A program made the position numbers and the translations under genes. The notes under the pieces were generated by a model. The model was not told the origin of the DNA. It ran no database searches and was given only the letters and a program-made list of their open reading frames with translations. A DNA stretch of 64,000 bases from assembly GCA_946185535.1 (NCBI GenBank), contig CAMHJX010000001.1:1-64000 (forward strand), in the 5' to 3' direction. Source of the DNA: an uncultured Bacteroidales bacterium (lineage in GTDB: Bacteria > Bacteroidota > Bacteroidia > Bacteroidales > F082). This document shows, in pieces, positions 1-6,593 of this stretch. Position 1 is the stretch's first letter; the number at the start of each line of letters is the position of its first letter.

Positions 1-97
1 CTGCTGAAACTCCCGCGTAAGTAGGCCGCAGGCGCTTTTCCCCCTTTCGGTTTTTCCCAACGCACAGGCAATGCCGCCGTCACCCCCGACCACCACC

Positions 98-406
98 CAA
101 AAGTTCAGGTCAGGTCGCTCCGCTAACGCTTCGCTCTGGACAGCCACCACTTACCCCACCAACCACCCTAAGTTGAGAGTTCGAAAAGGTGTCGCTCCGC
201 TATCGCTTCGCTCCGTACCGCCATCGTCCCCAACCGCCACCCTAAGTCGAACATTCGGAAAGGTGTCGCTCCGCAAAGCTCCGCTCTGGGCAACCACCAT
301 CAATCCCCACCAACCACCCTATGTCGAAAGTTAGGAAAGGTGTCGCTCCGCTATCGCTTCGCTCCGTACCACCATCGTCCCCACCGCCACCCTGAAATTG
401 CGAAAG
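98..406. repeat. four imperfect ~76-bp tandem units
   Basis: The core GTCGCTCCG recurs near 114, 191, 265 and 342, that is every 74-77 bp, each followed by GCTTCGCTC-type sequence and a CCACC-rich segment. No convincing reading frame crosses it: the open frame at 71-334 is low-complexity translated repeat. The rest of 1-590 shows no gene that I can support. Confidence 0.75.
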
Positions 407-590
407 TGGGTTGTCGTAAAGCCTTAATGTCTCATTCTATGGGTACGGTGCTTAAAAAATGCCAAGTCCCTAAATAAACTCCGCCCCGCTATCGCGGGTC
501 TCCGTTTGCCGTTAGGGAACTTGCTTTTTTAACCACCTCGTTTTTGTCGCAAGGCGCAATCGTCTCATTTTTTTCAGAGAGAAGAAATAG

Positions 591-622
591 AAAAGCCCTG
601 CACCGTCGTGGTAAGGGCTTCC
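591..622 (-). terminator. intrinsic terminator after the M15 peptidase
   Basis: AAGCCCT (593-599) pairs with AGGGCTT (614-620). On the minus strand the hairpin is followed by a T-rich tail (TTTTCTATTTCTT). It lies about 90 bp past the stop of the gene at 713-1075. Confidence 0.55.
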
Positions 623-712
623 CCGAAAAAAATGAAAAAAATGTATGTTCTTTGATGACTCTCTTTGTGGTCCGGTAGGCAGTCCCGAAGTCCCGCAGTC
701 TCGTGTCCCGCG

Positions 713-1075
713 TCATCGAAGCTCAAAATGGCACTTGTCGACGAACGTCTTCCAGTGACCACCCCAGACGATTTCCGTGTCCTGGTCGCCGGCCACCTGA
801 AACATCAGGTCGGCCAGCTCTTCGAACCTGGACCAGTCCACCTGCTTCCGATTCATCGTCAGCGGGTACAGGTCAACCGCTTTCCCTGTGAGGTGCTTGC
901 TGTTCATCGTCCGCGACTTGCCCTGCCTCACATACTCGCGCTGCTGCTCCTTCGTTCGCAGCCCTTCCGACACGTTAAACGGGTACGGGCAACGCGCAGC
1001 GCACTCGATCACGATGGCCTTCAGGCGTTCATCCACACCCTCCAGCCTTTCTAATGATAACTTGCTTAATTCCAT
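713..1075 (-). CDS. M15-family peptidoglycan peptidase, endolysin-like
   Basis: 120 aa. Seen: the M15 metal-binding pattern, SKHLTGKAVDLYP (His and Asp ligands) and, near the C-terminus, a WGGHWK...CHFEL segment with the last His ligand. Known: this short M15C form (L-Ala-D-Glu or D-Ala-D-Ala peptidase) is typical of phage endolysins and cuts peptide stems in peptidoglycan. There is no signal peptide, so release would need a holin-like partner; the membrane protein at 4300-4554 is a candidate (inference). It lies downstream of, and on the same strand as, the nuclease lipoprotein at 1181-1804, about 105 bp away. A bacterial recycling or remodelling role is the alternative. Confidence 0.85.
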   Translation of the reverse strand: MELSKLSLERLEGVDERLKAIVIECAARCPYPFNVSEGLRTKEQQREYVRQGKSRTMNSKHLTGKAVDLYPLTMNRKQVDWSRFEELADLMFQVAGDQDTEIVWGGHWKTFVDKCHFELR

Positions 1076-1092
1076 AACTGTTTCTCCTTTAC

Positions 1093-1188
1093 TTTGTTCC
1101 GTCCTTTAGTCCCCCTTTCAAAGGGGGTGGCCGAAGGCCGGGGGATTCATTCCTCATTCCTCATTCAGCATTCCTCATTCCTAATTCC
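1093..1188. repeat. GC-rich dispersed hairpin plus ATTCCTC tandem repeat
   Basis: CCCCCTTT/AAAGGGGG forms a hairpin (about 1101-1118) followed by GGCCGAAGGCC and GGGGG, then five loose copies of CATTCCT at about 10-bp spacing that run up to the stop codon of the nuclease gene. A second CCCCC...TTAAAAGGGGG copy lies at 31921-31945, so this looks like a dispersed intergenic repeat. Confidence 0.6.
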
Positions 1189-1804
1189 GATATGCGTCAC
1201 GTTCATACTTGCTCATCCTTCGCCATTCCCAAGGGGGAACGGCTCTGTCATCGCACCACAAACCCAATCCGGCCAGTTTCGCCTCAGCTTCCAGCTGAGC
1301 GTAGCGCGGATTGCCGTCGACCTCCTTATAATGCCAGGCTAAACCCTCCTTCAGCATTTCCGCGCCGATGTCAGCGCCGTCGTGATAGGCCGTCGCTATC
1401 CATCGCCCGTACATGTCACGCTGCTTCAGCTTCAGGCCTACGGCCTTCCCGCTGATGAGCCACTGCAGATGCAACGTGGCCACGTCCCCATAGAACCGCC
1501 CACGCTCAGGCGCGTCGATGCCGTTGATGCGGACCACAATCTTGGTCAGCTGCACCATCCACGGATTCACGCCCGGATTGTAGGCCGTCTTGGGGTTCTG
1601 AATCACATGCCCTTCAAAGGTGTCGCCATCGATGATGCGCTCCACCTTCAGGAACACTTTCACGCTGTCACTTCCCGAAAGGCATCTAGTCACACTCGCC
1701 GCCATGGAAATCCCGTCCATCGGCGGTCTGCTTTCTCTCACTTCGTTCTGGCAACTGCAAGAAAGCACAAGAAGCGCAGCTGCCAGCGCCATTAGTCTTT
1801 TCAT
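1181..1804 (-). CDS. thermonuclease-like (SNase fold) lipoprotein
   Basis: 207 aa. Seen: an N-terminal signal peptide with a lipobox-like stretch (LVLSCSC), then an SNase domain from about residue 48: RIIDGDTFEG, the RINGIDAPERG motif with catalytic-type residues, YGRWIA and a C-terminal GLWCDD...PPWEWRR segment. Known: SNase/TNase family enzymes are calcium-dependent nucleases that cleave DNA and RNA. Inferred location: membrane-anchored, probably facing the periplasm. A TACTTTTG -7 box lies at 1829-1836 just upstream, so it has its own promoter, divergent from the DUF6266 genes. Such nucleases are common cargo of mobile elements and may degrade entering or released DNA; that role is not shown here. 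Confidence 0.85.
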   Translation of the reverse strand: MKRLMALAAALLVLSCSCQNEVRESRPPMDGISMAASVTRCLSGSDSVKVFLKVERIIDGDTFEGHVIQNPKTAYNPGVNPWMVQLTKIVVRINGIDAPERGRFYGDVATLHLQWLISGKAVGLKLKQRDMYGRWIATAYHDGADIGAEMLKEGLAWHYKEVDGNPRYAQLEAEAKLAGLGLWCDDRAVPPWEWRRMSKYERDAYRN

Positions 1805-1828
1805 AATCCAATTGTTTTAGTATCACCG

Positions 1829-1836
1829 CAAAAGTA
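1829..1836 (-). promoter_or_regulatory. -7 box of the nuclease gene
   Basis: Reverse complement reads TACTTTTG, a match to the Bacteroidota TAnnTTTG box, 25 bp upstream of the ATG at 1804. Confidence 0.6.
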
Positions 1837-1856
1837 TTACAAATAATCCCCACATA

Positions 1857-1900
1857 ATCCAATCAAAATCGGTCAAAATCAATCAAAAACAATCAAGAAA
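1857..1900. promoter_or_regulatory. 10-bp phased A-tracts between divergent promoters
   Basis: Four successive copies of a TCAAAA/TCAAGA motif are spaced almost exactly 10 bp apart. Phased A-tracts bend DNA. They sit between the two opposed -7 boxes at 1829-1836 and 1924-1931. Confidence 0.55.
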
Positions 1901-1923
1901 CCACCCTTCCGCCACAATCCGCT

Positions 1924-1931
1924 TATTTTTG
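1924..1931 (+). promoter_or_regulatory. -7 box of the DUF6266 gene group
   Basis: TATTTTTG, an exact TAnnTTTG match, about 130 bp upstream of the first DUF6266 start at 2064, which leaves a long 5' leader. Confidence 0.55.
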
Positions 1932-2063
1932 CCCAACCGTCACCAAAATAGGCGATTAACGCCGCAGAGGAAAAACAATATAAAGATTATGATCTGCCGC
2001 GCTGCCCATGATGGTGATGGCCAGTAATTAACTTATTCACTAACCCCTAAAAACTAACAAATC

Positions 2064-2738
2064 ATGGGTAAAATCAAGCAAGGAATCCTCGGAGGATTCA
2101 GAGGTAAAGTCGGCACCGTCATCGGTGCCTCGTGGAACGGCATTTCCTACATGCGTGGCATCGCGCAATCCGTCAGGAATGCCAACACCGCCGCACAGCA
2201 GACGCAACGCGGCTTCTTCAGAGAGCTCCTGGACCTCGTTGGCCAGTTCTCCAACGAACAGCTGGAGTTCCTCTTCCCGTCAACGCCCAAGGGCATGACA
2301 CGCCGCAACATGCTCCTTCAGCAGTTCGCTGATGGCAAGGTCATCGACGGCGACACCAAGTCCGTTGACCTTGCCGAAGTCAAGACCGTCGGCAACGCTC
2401 CCACGGCTGAGCTGCCCGCCGTCACCGTCACCGCCGCAGGTGAGAACCTTACCATCTCCTGGAATGGCGACACCGATGCCCGCACCGCTGCTGCCGCCGA
2501 ATACCCGTCGGTATTCGTGGCGAACACCACAAAGAAAAGAGTCTTCCTGGTCAACTCCACCACGGCCCTCGGCGCAACGGGTGAGGCCTCCTTCAATGTC
2601 GGCCTGGCCGCCTACGGCGAAGCCACCGACACCTTCTACGGCTTCATGCTGCTCAACGGCTCCAAGATCGCCCTCGTTGGCTTCGGCACGATGGCAGTCA
2701 CCAAGCGTCCCGCCCGTCCGCCCAAGAAGAACGCCTAA
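2064..2738 (+). CDS. DUF6266 family protein, copy 1
   Basis: 224 aa, no signal peptide. Seen: the hallmark N-terminus MGKIKQGILGGFRGKVGTV followed by GASWNGISYMRG, a middle part rich in Ala and Thr, and a C-terminal beta-rich part ending GFGTMAVTKRPARPPKKNA. This N-terminus is the DUF6266 signature; function is unknown. It is the first of three tandem paralogs and shares its start and its LAAYGEATDTF block closely with copy 2 (2894-3580). A terminator follows, so copies 2 and 3 may be expressed separately. The basic Pro/Lys tail might bind nucleic acid or a surface, but that is a guess. Confidence 0.8.
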   Translation: MGKIKQGILGGFRGKVGTVIGASWNGISYMRGIAQSVRNANTAAQQTQRGFFRELLDLVGQFSNEQLEFLFPSTPKGMTRRNMLLQQFADGKVIDGDTKSVDLAEVKTVGNAPTAELPAVTVTAAGENLTISWNGDTDARTAAAAEYPSVFVANTTKKRVFLVNSTTALGATGEASFNVGLAAYGEATDTFYGFMLLNGSKIALVGFGTMAVTKRPARPPKKNA

Positions 2739-2759
2739 ACCTTCTTCGGACACACGCCC

Positions 2760-2788
2760 AAAAGCCGCCCGTCAGGACGGCTTTTTTA
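2760..2788 (+). terminator. terminator after DUF6266 copy 1
   Basis: AAAGCCG...CGGCTTTTTT: a GC-rich stem followed by a T run, 22 bp past the stop. Confidence 0.75.
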
Positions 2789-2817
2789 GGGCGGTTTCTG
2801 GTATGAGTCAGGTATAG

Positions 2818-2850
2818 ACCAACCATATACCAACGATATACCAACTATAC
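2818..2850. repeat. three 11-bp direct repeats
   Basis: ACCAACCATAT, ACCAACGATAT and ACCAACTATAC lie head to tail in the leader of DUF6266 copy 2. The 11-bp period puts each on the same helix face, as in a multimeric protein-binding site. Confidence 0.6.
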
Positions 2851-2893
2851 AAAATCAAAACCGTGTTCCAAACCACCTAAAAAACATCAAATC

Positions 2894-3580
2894 ATGGGAA
2901 AAATCAAACAGGGAATCTTAGGCGGATTCAAAGGCAAAGTCGGCACCGTCATCGGTGCCTCGTGGAACGGCATCGCCTACATGAAAGGCCTTCCACAGTC
3001 CCAAAAAGACCCCAAGACCGCTGCTCAGTTAAGACAGCGCACCTTCTTCAGGGAAGTCCAGAACCTCGTCGGCCAACTGACCGCCGAGCAACAGAAGTTC
3101 CTGATTCCGGAAACACCTCAAGGCATGACGCGCCGCAACATGCTCGCCAAGCAGCTCGCAGAGGATCCTGTTGTCACCGACGACAGCAAGACCGTTGACC
3201 TGGCCAACCTCAAAACCATCGGCGACGCCCCGACCGCCGACCTTCCTGATGTCACCGTGTCGGCTGACACCTTGGAAGGGCCGTCAGTCCTGAAAATGCA
3301 GTGGGCCTCCGAAAACGGTTGGCGCAGCACCCATGCCGACGAGTACCCGACCATCTTTGTGGCCAATGTCACGCAGCGCAAGATCTTCCTCGTCAATTCC
3401 ACGGCGGCAGTCGGCGCATCCGGTGAAGCTGGCTTCACCGTCCCGCTGGCCGCCTACGGCGAAGCCACCGACACCTTCAGCGGCTTCATGCTTAGCACGG
3501 GCGCGACCACTGCGCCACATGGCTTCGGGACGATGGGCGTGATGACCCGCCCAGCCCGTCCACCAAAGAAAAACAACTAA
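2894..3580 (+). CDS. DUF6266 family protein, copy 2
   Basis: 228 aa. The first 30 residues are nearly identical to copies 1 and 3 (MGKIKQGILGGFKGKVGTV, then GASWNGIAYMKG), followed by the conserved QGMTRRNMLAKQL block at about 75-90. The C-terminal half resembles copy 1 (LAAYGEATDTFSGFM) and ends TRPARPPKKNN. Function unknown. It sits between a terminator plus 11-bp iterons upstream and copy 3 downstream (27 bp gap). Divergence concentrated in the central segment, with conserved ends, suggests duplication followed by diversification. Confidence 0.8.
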   Translation: MGKIKQGILGGFKGKVGTVIGASWNGIAYMKGLPQSQKDPKTAAQLRQRTFFREVQNLVGQLTAEQQKFLIPETPQGMTRRNMLAKQLAEDPVVTDDSKTVDLANLKTIGDAPTADLPDVTVSADTLEGPSVLKMQWASENGWRSTHADEYPTIFVANVTQRKIFLVNSTAAVGASGEAGFTVPLAAYGEATDTFSGFMLSTGATTAPHGFGTMGVMTRPARPPKKNN

Positions 3581-3607
3581 TGTCTAACCCCTTAAAAACT
3601 AAAGATT

Positions 3608-4294
3608 ATGGGAAAAATTAAGCAAGGAATCCTCGGCGGATTCAGAGGCACGGTCGGCACAGTTGTCGGCTCCTCATGGAATGGCATTGCCTACATGAAA
3701 GGCAAGCCGCAATCGGTAAAGAACCCCAAGACAGACGCACAGCTGCAGCAGCGCGCCTATTTCAAGGATCTGCAAGGCCTCGTCGGCCAACTCACCGACG
3801 AACAGCTTGCCTCGCTCTTCCCGACGGTCACGCGAGGTATGACCCGCCGCAACATGTTCACCCGTCAACTGGCCGCTGCCGCTGCCGTCACTGGCGATGT
3901 GAAGGCCGTCGATCTGGCACAGCTGGAGGGCATCGGCAACGGCGAGCGTATCGACTCGCCGATGCTGGAAAGCGTTGTCTCACTTACAAACGACGTGAAG
4001 GACTTCTACGCCGAGCCTGCCGCAGCGGAGCTGATCGGCAAGCCCGCCGAAGCCAACTTCATCGCCGTGGCCTACAACATCACCCAAAGAAAGATTGGCA
4101 TCTTCAACACGGAAGAGACCGACCCATCCTTGGGCGTGTCTGTCCCTGTCGGCAACTGGGCAGAAGTCGGAGATTCCGTCCGCTTCTACCTCACTTATGC
4201 CGCCAAGGGTGAAAACGTCTATCTCCGTGGCTTCGGCTCGTTCATCATCAAGACCCGCCCCGAGAAGGTAGGCCGTAAGATCAACAAATCCTGA
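3608..4294 (+). CDS. DUF6266 family protein, copy 3
   Basis: 228 aa. The N-terminal third matches copies 1 and 2 (MGKIKQGILGGFRGTVGTV, GMTRRNMFTRQL), but the C-terminal two thirds are different (AEPAAAELIGKPAEANFIAVAYNITQ... region) and end TRPEKVGRKINKS. Shared head and variable body suggest a common assembly or targeting module with an exchanged functional part (inference). The stop is 5 bp from the next start, so it is probably co-transcribed with 4300-4554 and 4559-5032. Confidence 0.8.
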   Translation: MGKIKQGILGGFRGTVGTVVGSSWNGIAYMKGKPQSVKNPKTDAQLQQRAYFKDLQGLVGQLTDEQLASLFPTVTRGMTRRNMFTRQLAAAAAVTGDVKAVDLAQLEGIGNGERIDSPMLESVVSLTNDVKDFYAEPAAAELIGKPAEANFIAVAYNITQRKIGIFNTEETDPSLGVSVPVGNWAEVGDSVRFYLTYAAKGENVYLRGFGSFIIKTRPEKVGRKINKS

Positions 4295-4299
4295 CAGCC

Positions 4300-4554
4300 A
4301 TGACCACGTTTGAATGGATTTCGATGTTGCTGGCTCCTGTCACGGGTGTGGCCTCCTGGCTCGCCGCCACGCGGCTCCGCCAGAACCGCACCATCCGAGA
4401 GATGCAGCAGACCATCTTCAACCTGGTTGAGGAAAACAAGCGCGTCTACGCCGAGCTGACCGAGGCCCGCAAGGAAATCGTCGGGCTGTCCGCCCAGGTC
4501 GCACAACTCACCCTTGAAAACGCTGAGCTGAAGCAATTGATCGAAAACCTGTAA
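4300..4554 (+). CDS. small membrane protein with coiled coil (spanin- or holin-like shape)
   Basis: 84 aa. Seen: one hydrophobic N-terminal segment (about residues 7-24), then a continuous heptad-rich coiled coil from about residue 30 to the end (QQTIFNLVEENKRVYAEL...). No family recognised. An N-terminal membrane anchor plus coiled coil is the shape of inner-membrane spanins (Rz type), and the following gene is a lipoprotein, but no sequence match is claimed. Gaps of 5 bp upstream and 4 bp downstream indicate an operon. Confidence 0.7.
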   Translation: MTTFEWISMLLAPVTGVASWLAATRLRQNRTIREMQQTIFNLVEENKRVYAELTEARKEIVGLSAQVAQLTLENAELKQLIENL

Positions 4555-4558
4555 GGCC

Positions 4559-5032
4559 ATGAAGACGCGACATTTAATCCTCTTCCTGTTGTTGGTGTCG
4601 ATGGTGCTATGTGCCTGCGACGCGAAGCGCCGCGCCCAGCGTCGCATCCGTCGCATCACTGAGCGATGCCCCGAGCTGCTGAGCGTTCAGGCACATCCCA
4701 TCGACACCTTCATCGAATTGCCACCCTTGGCCGATACCGCCGTGATGCCCCTCGCTCCGCTGCTTGACGGCCAAGCCGTCAAGATCCAGACGGAGCAGGG
4801 CACCTTCACGGCAACGGCCACTAACGACAGCCTCACAGTCACCTACGAGGCCGAGCAAGAGCCCATCCATTACGAGGACACCTTGCGGTATTCGCAAGTC
4901 ATCATCGAGGAGCCACCACCGTCCAAGAAACCGCCCAACTTCCTTTGGGTCCTGTTGGGCATGGTTATCGTCTTGGCTGGCATCCTCGCATTCGTGATGG
5001 TAGTTATTATAAAGATGGTGAAGGCTTCCTGA
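4559..5032 (+). CDS. lipoprotein with C-terminal membrane segment
   Basis: 157 aa. Seen: signal peptide with lipobox (LVSMVLCAC), an Arg-rich stretch directly after (AKRRAQRRIRRI), a middle region with Pro and acidic residues, a PPPSKKPP linker and a strong hydrophobic segment at about 128-152. Function not recognised. A protein held by a lipid at one end and a membrane helix at the other has the layout of a unimolecular spanin, or of an envelope scaffold; this is inference. It is the last gene of the DUF6266 group and its stop codon lies inside the terminator at 5021-5052. Confidence 0.7.
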   Translation: MKTRHLILFLLLVSMVLCACDAKRRAQRRIRRITERCPELLSVQAHPIDTFIELPPLADTAVMPLAPLLDGQAVKIQTEQGTFTATATNDSLTVTYEAEQEPIHYEDTLRYSQVIIEEPPPSKKPPNFLWVLLGMVIVLAGILAFVMVVIIKMVKAS

Positions 5033-5052
5033 TGGAGGCCTTCTCTTTTTTT
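5021..5052 (+). terminator. terminator overlapping the stop of the lipoprotein gene
   Basis: AAGGCTTCC (5021-5029) pairs with GGAGGCCTT (5034-5042), followed by TCTCTTTTTTT. Confidence 0.75.
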
Positions 5053-5115
5053 GCCCATCGCGCGATGGTGGGTGTAGCGGCTCTGTCGTAGTGTAATTGT
5101 TAATCCGATGCCGGC

Positions 5116-5173
5116 CAAAGGTTGCGGAGGTAGGTTTCGCATCTTTTAGGAAGTTCAATGGCCGCAACCTTTG
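5116..5173. repeat. hairpin repeat, copy 1 (possible structured RNA)
   Basis: Perfect 12-bp arms CAAAGGTTGCGG (5116-5127) and CCGCAACCTTTG (5162-5173) enclose a 34-nt loop starting AGGTAG and ending AATGG. Copy 2 at 5268-5324 keeps the arms with a compensatory base-pair change. Confidence 0.65.
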
Positions 5174-5267
5174 TCCGTCCTCGGCTAATAGTGGGTTTCC
5201 GTTTTCCCGTTCTCGTTTCTCCTTTCCGCTCCGGCAATGATAGGGATTCGGTGTGCTGCCTGGCTGT

Positions 5268-5324
5268 CAAAGGCTGCGGAGGTAGCTCGTCCCTTGTGGG
5301 GAAGCTTTATGGCCGCAGCCTTTG
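5268..5324. repeat. hairpin repeat, copy 2 (possible structured RNA)
   Basis: Perfect 12-bp arms CAAAGGCTGCGG (5268-5279) and CCGCAGCCTTTG (5313-5324) enclose a 33-nt loop that also starts AGGTAG and ends TATGG. Relative to copy 1 the T-A pair has become C-G on both arms, so pairing itself seems to be kept. Confidence 0.65.
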
Positions 5325-5455
5325 CCATCCAGTCAGGCTCCAGCAGTGACCACAATTGAAGGGCTCTCGGCGCAGTGTTCGGCATCTGCTGTGTTGCCGC
5401 CTACACAATGCTTGAAAAAAACAACTCAATTTCCCGCTGTATTCCAGAAAATACC

Positions 5456-5463
5456 TATTTTTG
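5456..5463 (+). promoter_or_regulatory. -7 box of a short non-coding transcript
   Basis: TATTTTTG, followed about 40 bp later by a strong terminator and no gene of normal length. Confidence 0.5.
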
Positions 5464-5468
5464 CAGTC

Positions 5469-5544
5469 GCTCCGTTGCCATAATGGAGCAAGTTAAAACC
5501 TTGTGAAGCCGCCAGTCCCCATTTTTGGTGGCTTCCTTTTTTTT
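5469..5544 (+). ncRNA. candidate small RNA ~75 nt
   Basis: It starts just after the -7 box at 5456-5463, contains a small hairpin GCTCC/GGAGC (5469-5473, 5485-5489), and ends in a GAAGCCGCCA/TGGTGGCTTC stem with an eight-T run. The only reading frame inside is a 7-codon ATG...TGA at 5484-5507. It could also be an anti-sense or att-linked element next to the integrase. Confidence 0.4.
5505..5544 (+). terminator. strong terminator of the candidate small RNA
   Basis: Ten-pair stem 5505-5514 with 5526-5535 (one G-U), followed by CTTTTTTTT. A further inverted repeat, CAGGGCAG/CTGCCCTG, lies at 5554-5580 before the integrase stop. Confidence 0.7.
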
Positions 5545-5588
5545 ATAATCAGACAGGGCAGCTGCTCAGCAACTGCCCTGCCCTTTTC

Positions 5589-6575
5589 TCAAAGCTTCTT
5601 TATCATCTTCAGCTTCTGTTGCTCGCTTACCTTTCGGTATCGTGCAATCGCCCGGCTTCCTTCCGAGTGGCCGCTCATCGATGCGATGTCGGCATCCCTG
5701 AAGCCTGCCTCATAAAGGTTACCGCAGAAGTTCCTTCTGCCCATGTGGCTGCTCGCCACCTCCGACAACCTCACTTGCTTTTCCAAGCGCGTCACCGGGT
5801 CCAGGATGGTCACGATGCGGTCGAGTGTCGGAACGTGTTTGAACATCGCCTTGATGGCCTCATTATAATTCTGATCTGAGATAAAAGGCAGAAGCCTATC
5901 ATCACCCGTGTCTTTATATCTGTTCAGAATCGTCACGGCATCGGGGTGCAGCGGCACCGTCACCACCTTCCCGCTCTTGTTCCTCGTCTTACCTGCAACG
6001 TATTGCAGATACTTTCCATCAATCACATTCGACTTCTTCAGTCTCTTCAAATCGCCCACGCGGCATCCCACAAGTGACTGAAATACGAAAATGTCCCTTT
6101 GCACACCCAGCTCGGGACGCGTGCTGAAATCAGCCTTAAACAACTTGTCCCTGTCCTCCTTGGTAAAGAAGAAAGGTGTGCCATAAACGGCCTGGTCTCT
6201 GTTGAAATTCTCAAAGATGTCGTCGACCTTACATTTCTGCACCTTCATAACCCAAATCCAAAACGCTCTGATGTACTTGAACTCATTGGCCACATAGTTC
6301 AGGCTCCTTTTCGTCACGCCACGATTCAGGACATAGCCATAGCCCTTATAGATGTCCTCATAACGCTTCTTCGGAAGCCACTTCTCAACCGTCTCGCCAT
6401 TCTTCTGCTTCTCATTACGGAACTCCCATAGGTCGCACTCGTTCAAGATGAAGTTCTTGAAGTCATAGAGGACATCCGTGGTCATCGTCTTAATCTTGTG
6501 GCGTGTGCCGTGGAATTTTTCCATACGGTCCCAAATGCCCATGCAGGTGTTATAAGATTTCTTCCGCTCGGCCAC
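5589..6575 (-). CDS. tyrosine recombinase/integrase, C-terminal catalytic part (split gene)
   Basis: 328 aa from a GTG at 6575. Seen: core-binding helices, then the catalytic domain with the box I Arg (GCRVGDL), a Lys in the KTRNKSGK hairpin, the HMGRR motif (HxxR), GHSEGS and the nucleophile Tyr in RYRKV. All six expected positions are present, so the catalytic domain looks intact. Known: such enzymes cut and rejoin att sites of integrative elements. In-frame upstream codons read back through a TAG at 6594-6596 into the gene at 6594-7082, which holds the missing N-terminus. The GTG start therefore may be artificial: a single nonsense mutation, or readthrough, is as likely as independent initiation. 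Confidence 0.85.
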   Translation of the reverse strand: MAERKKSYNTCMGIWDRMEKFHGTRHKIKTMTTDVLYDFKNFILNECDLWEFRNEKQKNGETVEKWLPKKRYEDIYKGYGYVLNRGVTKRSLNYVANEFKYIRAFWIWVMKVQKCKVDDIFENFNRDQAVYGTPFFFTKEDRDKLFKADFSTRPELGVQRDIFVFQSLVGCRVGDLKRLKKSNVIDGKYLQYVAGKTRNKSGKVVTVPLHPDAVTILNRYKDTGDDRLLPFISDQNYNEAIKAMFKHVPTLDRIVTILDPVTRLEKQVRLSEVASSHMGRRNFCGNLYEAGFRDADIASMSGHSEGSRAIARYRKVSEQQKLKMIKKL

Positions 6576-6593
6576 GATGACACCATTATTATA

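Noticed and set aside
1-20. Possible 3' end of a plus-strand gene (GCT GAA ACT CCC GCG TAA)
   Set aside because: Only five codons are visible at the window edge; not enough to support a gene.
71-334. Open frame of 87 codons in the repeat region
   Set aside because: Its translation is a low-complexity product of the 76-bp repeats, and there is no ribosome-binding site or family match.
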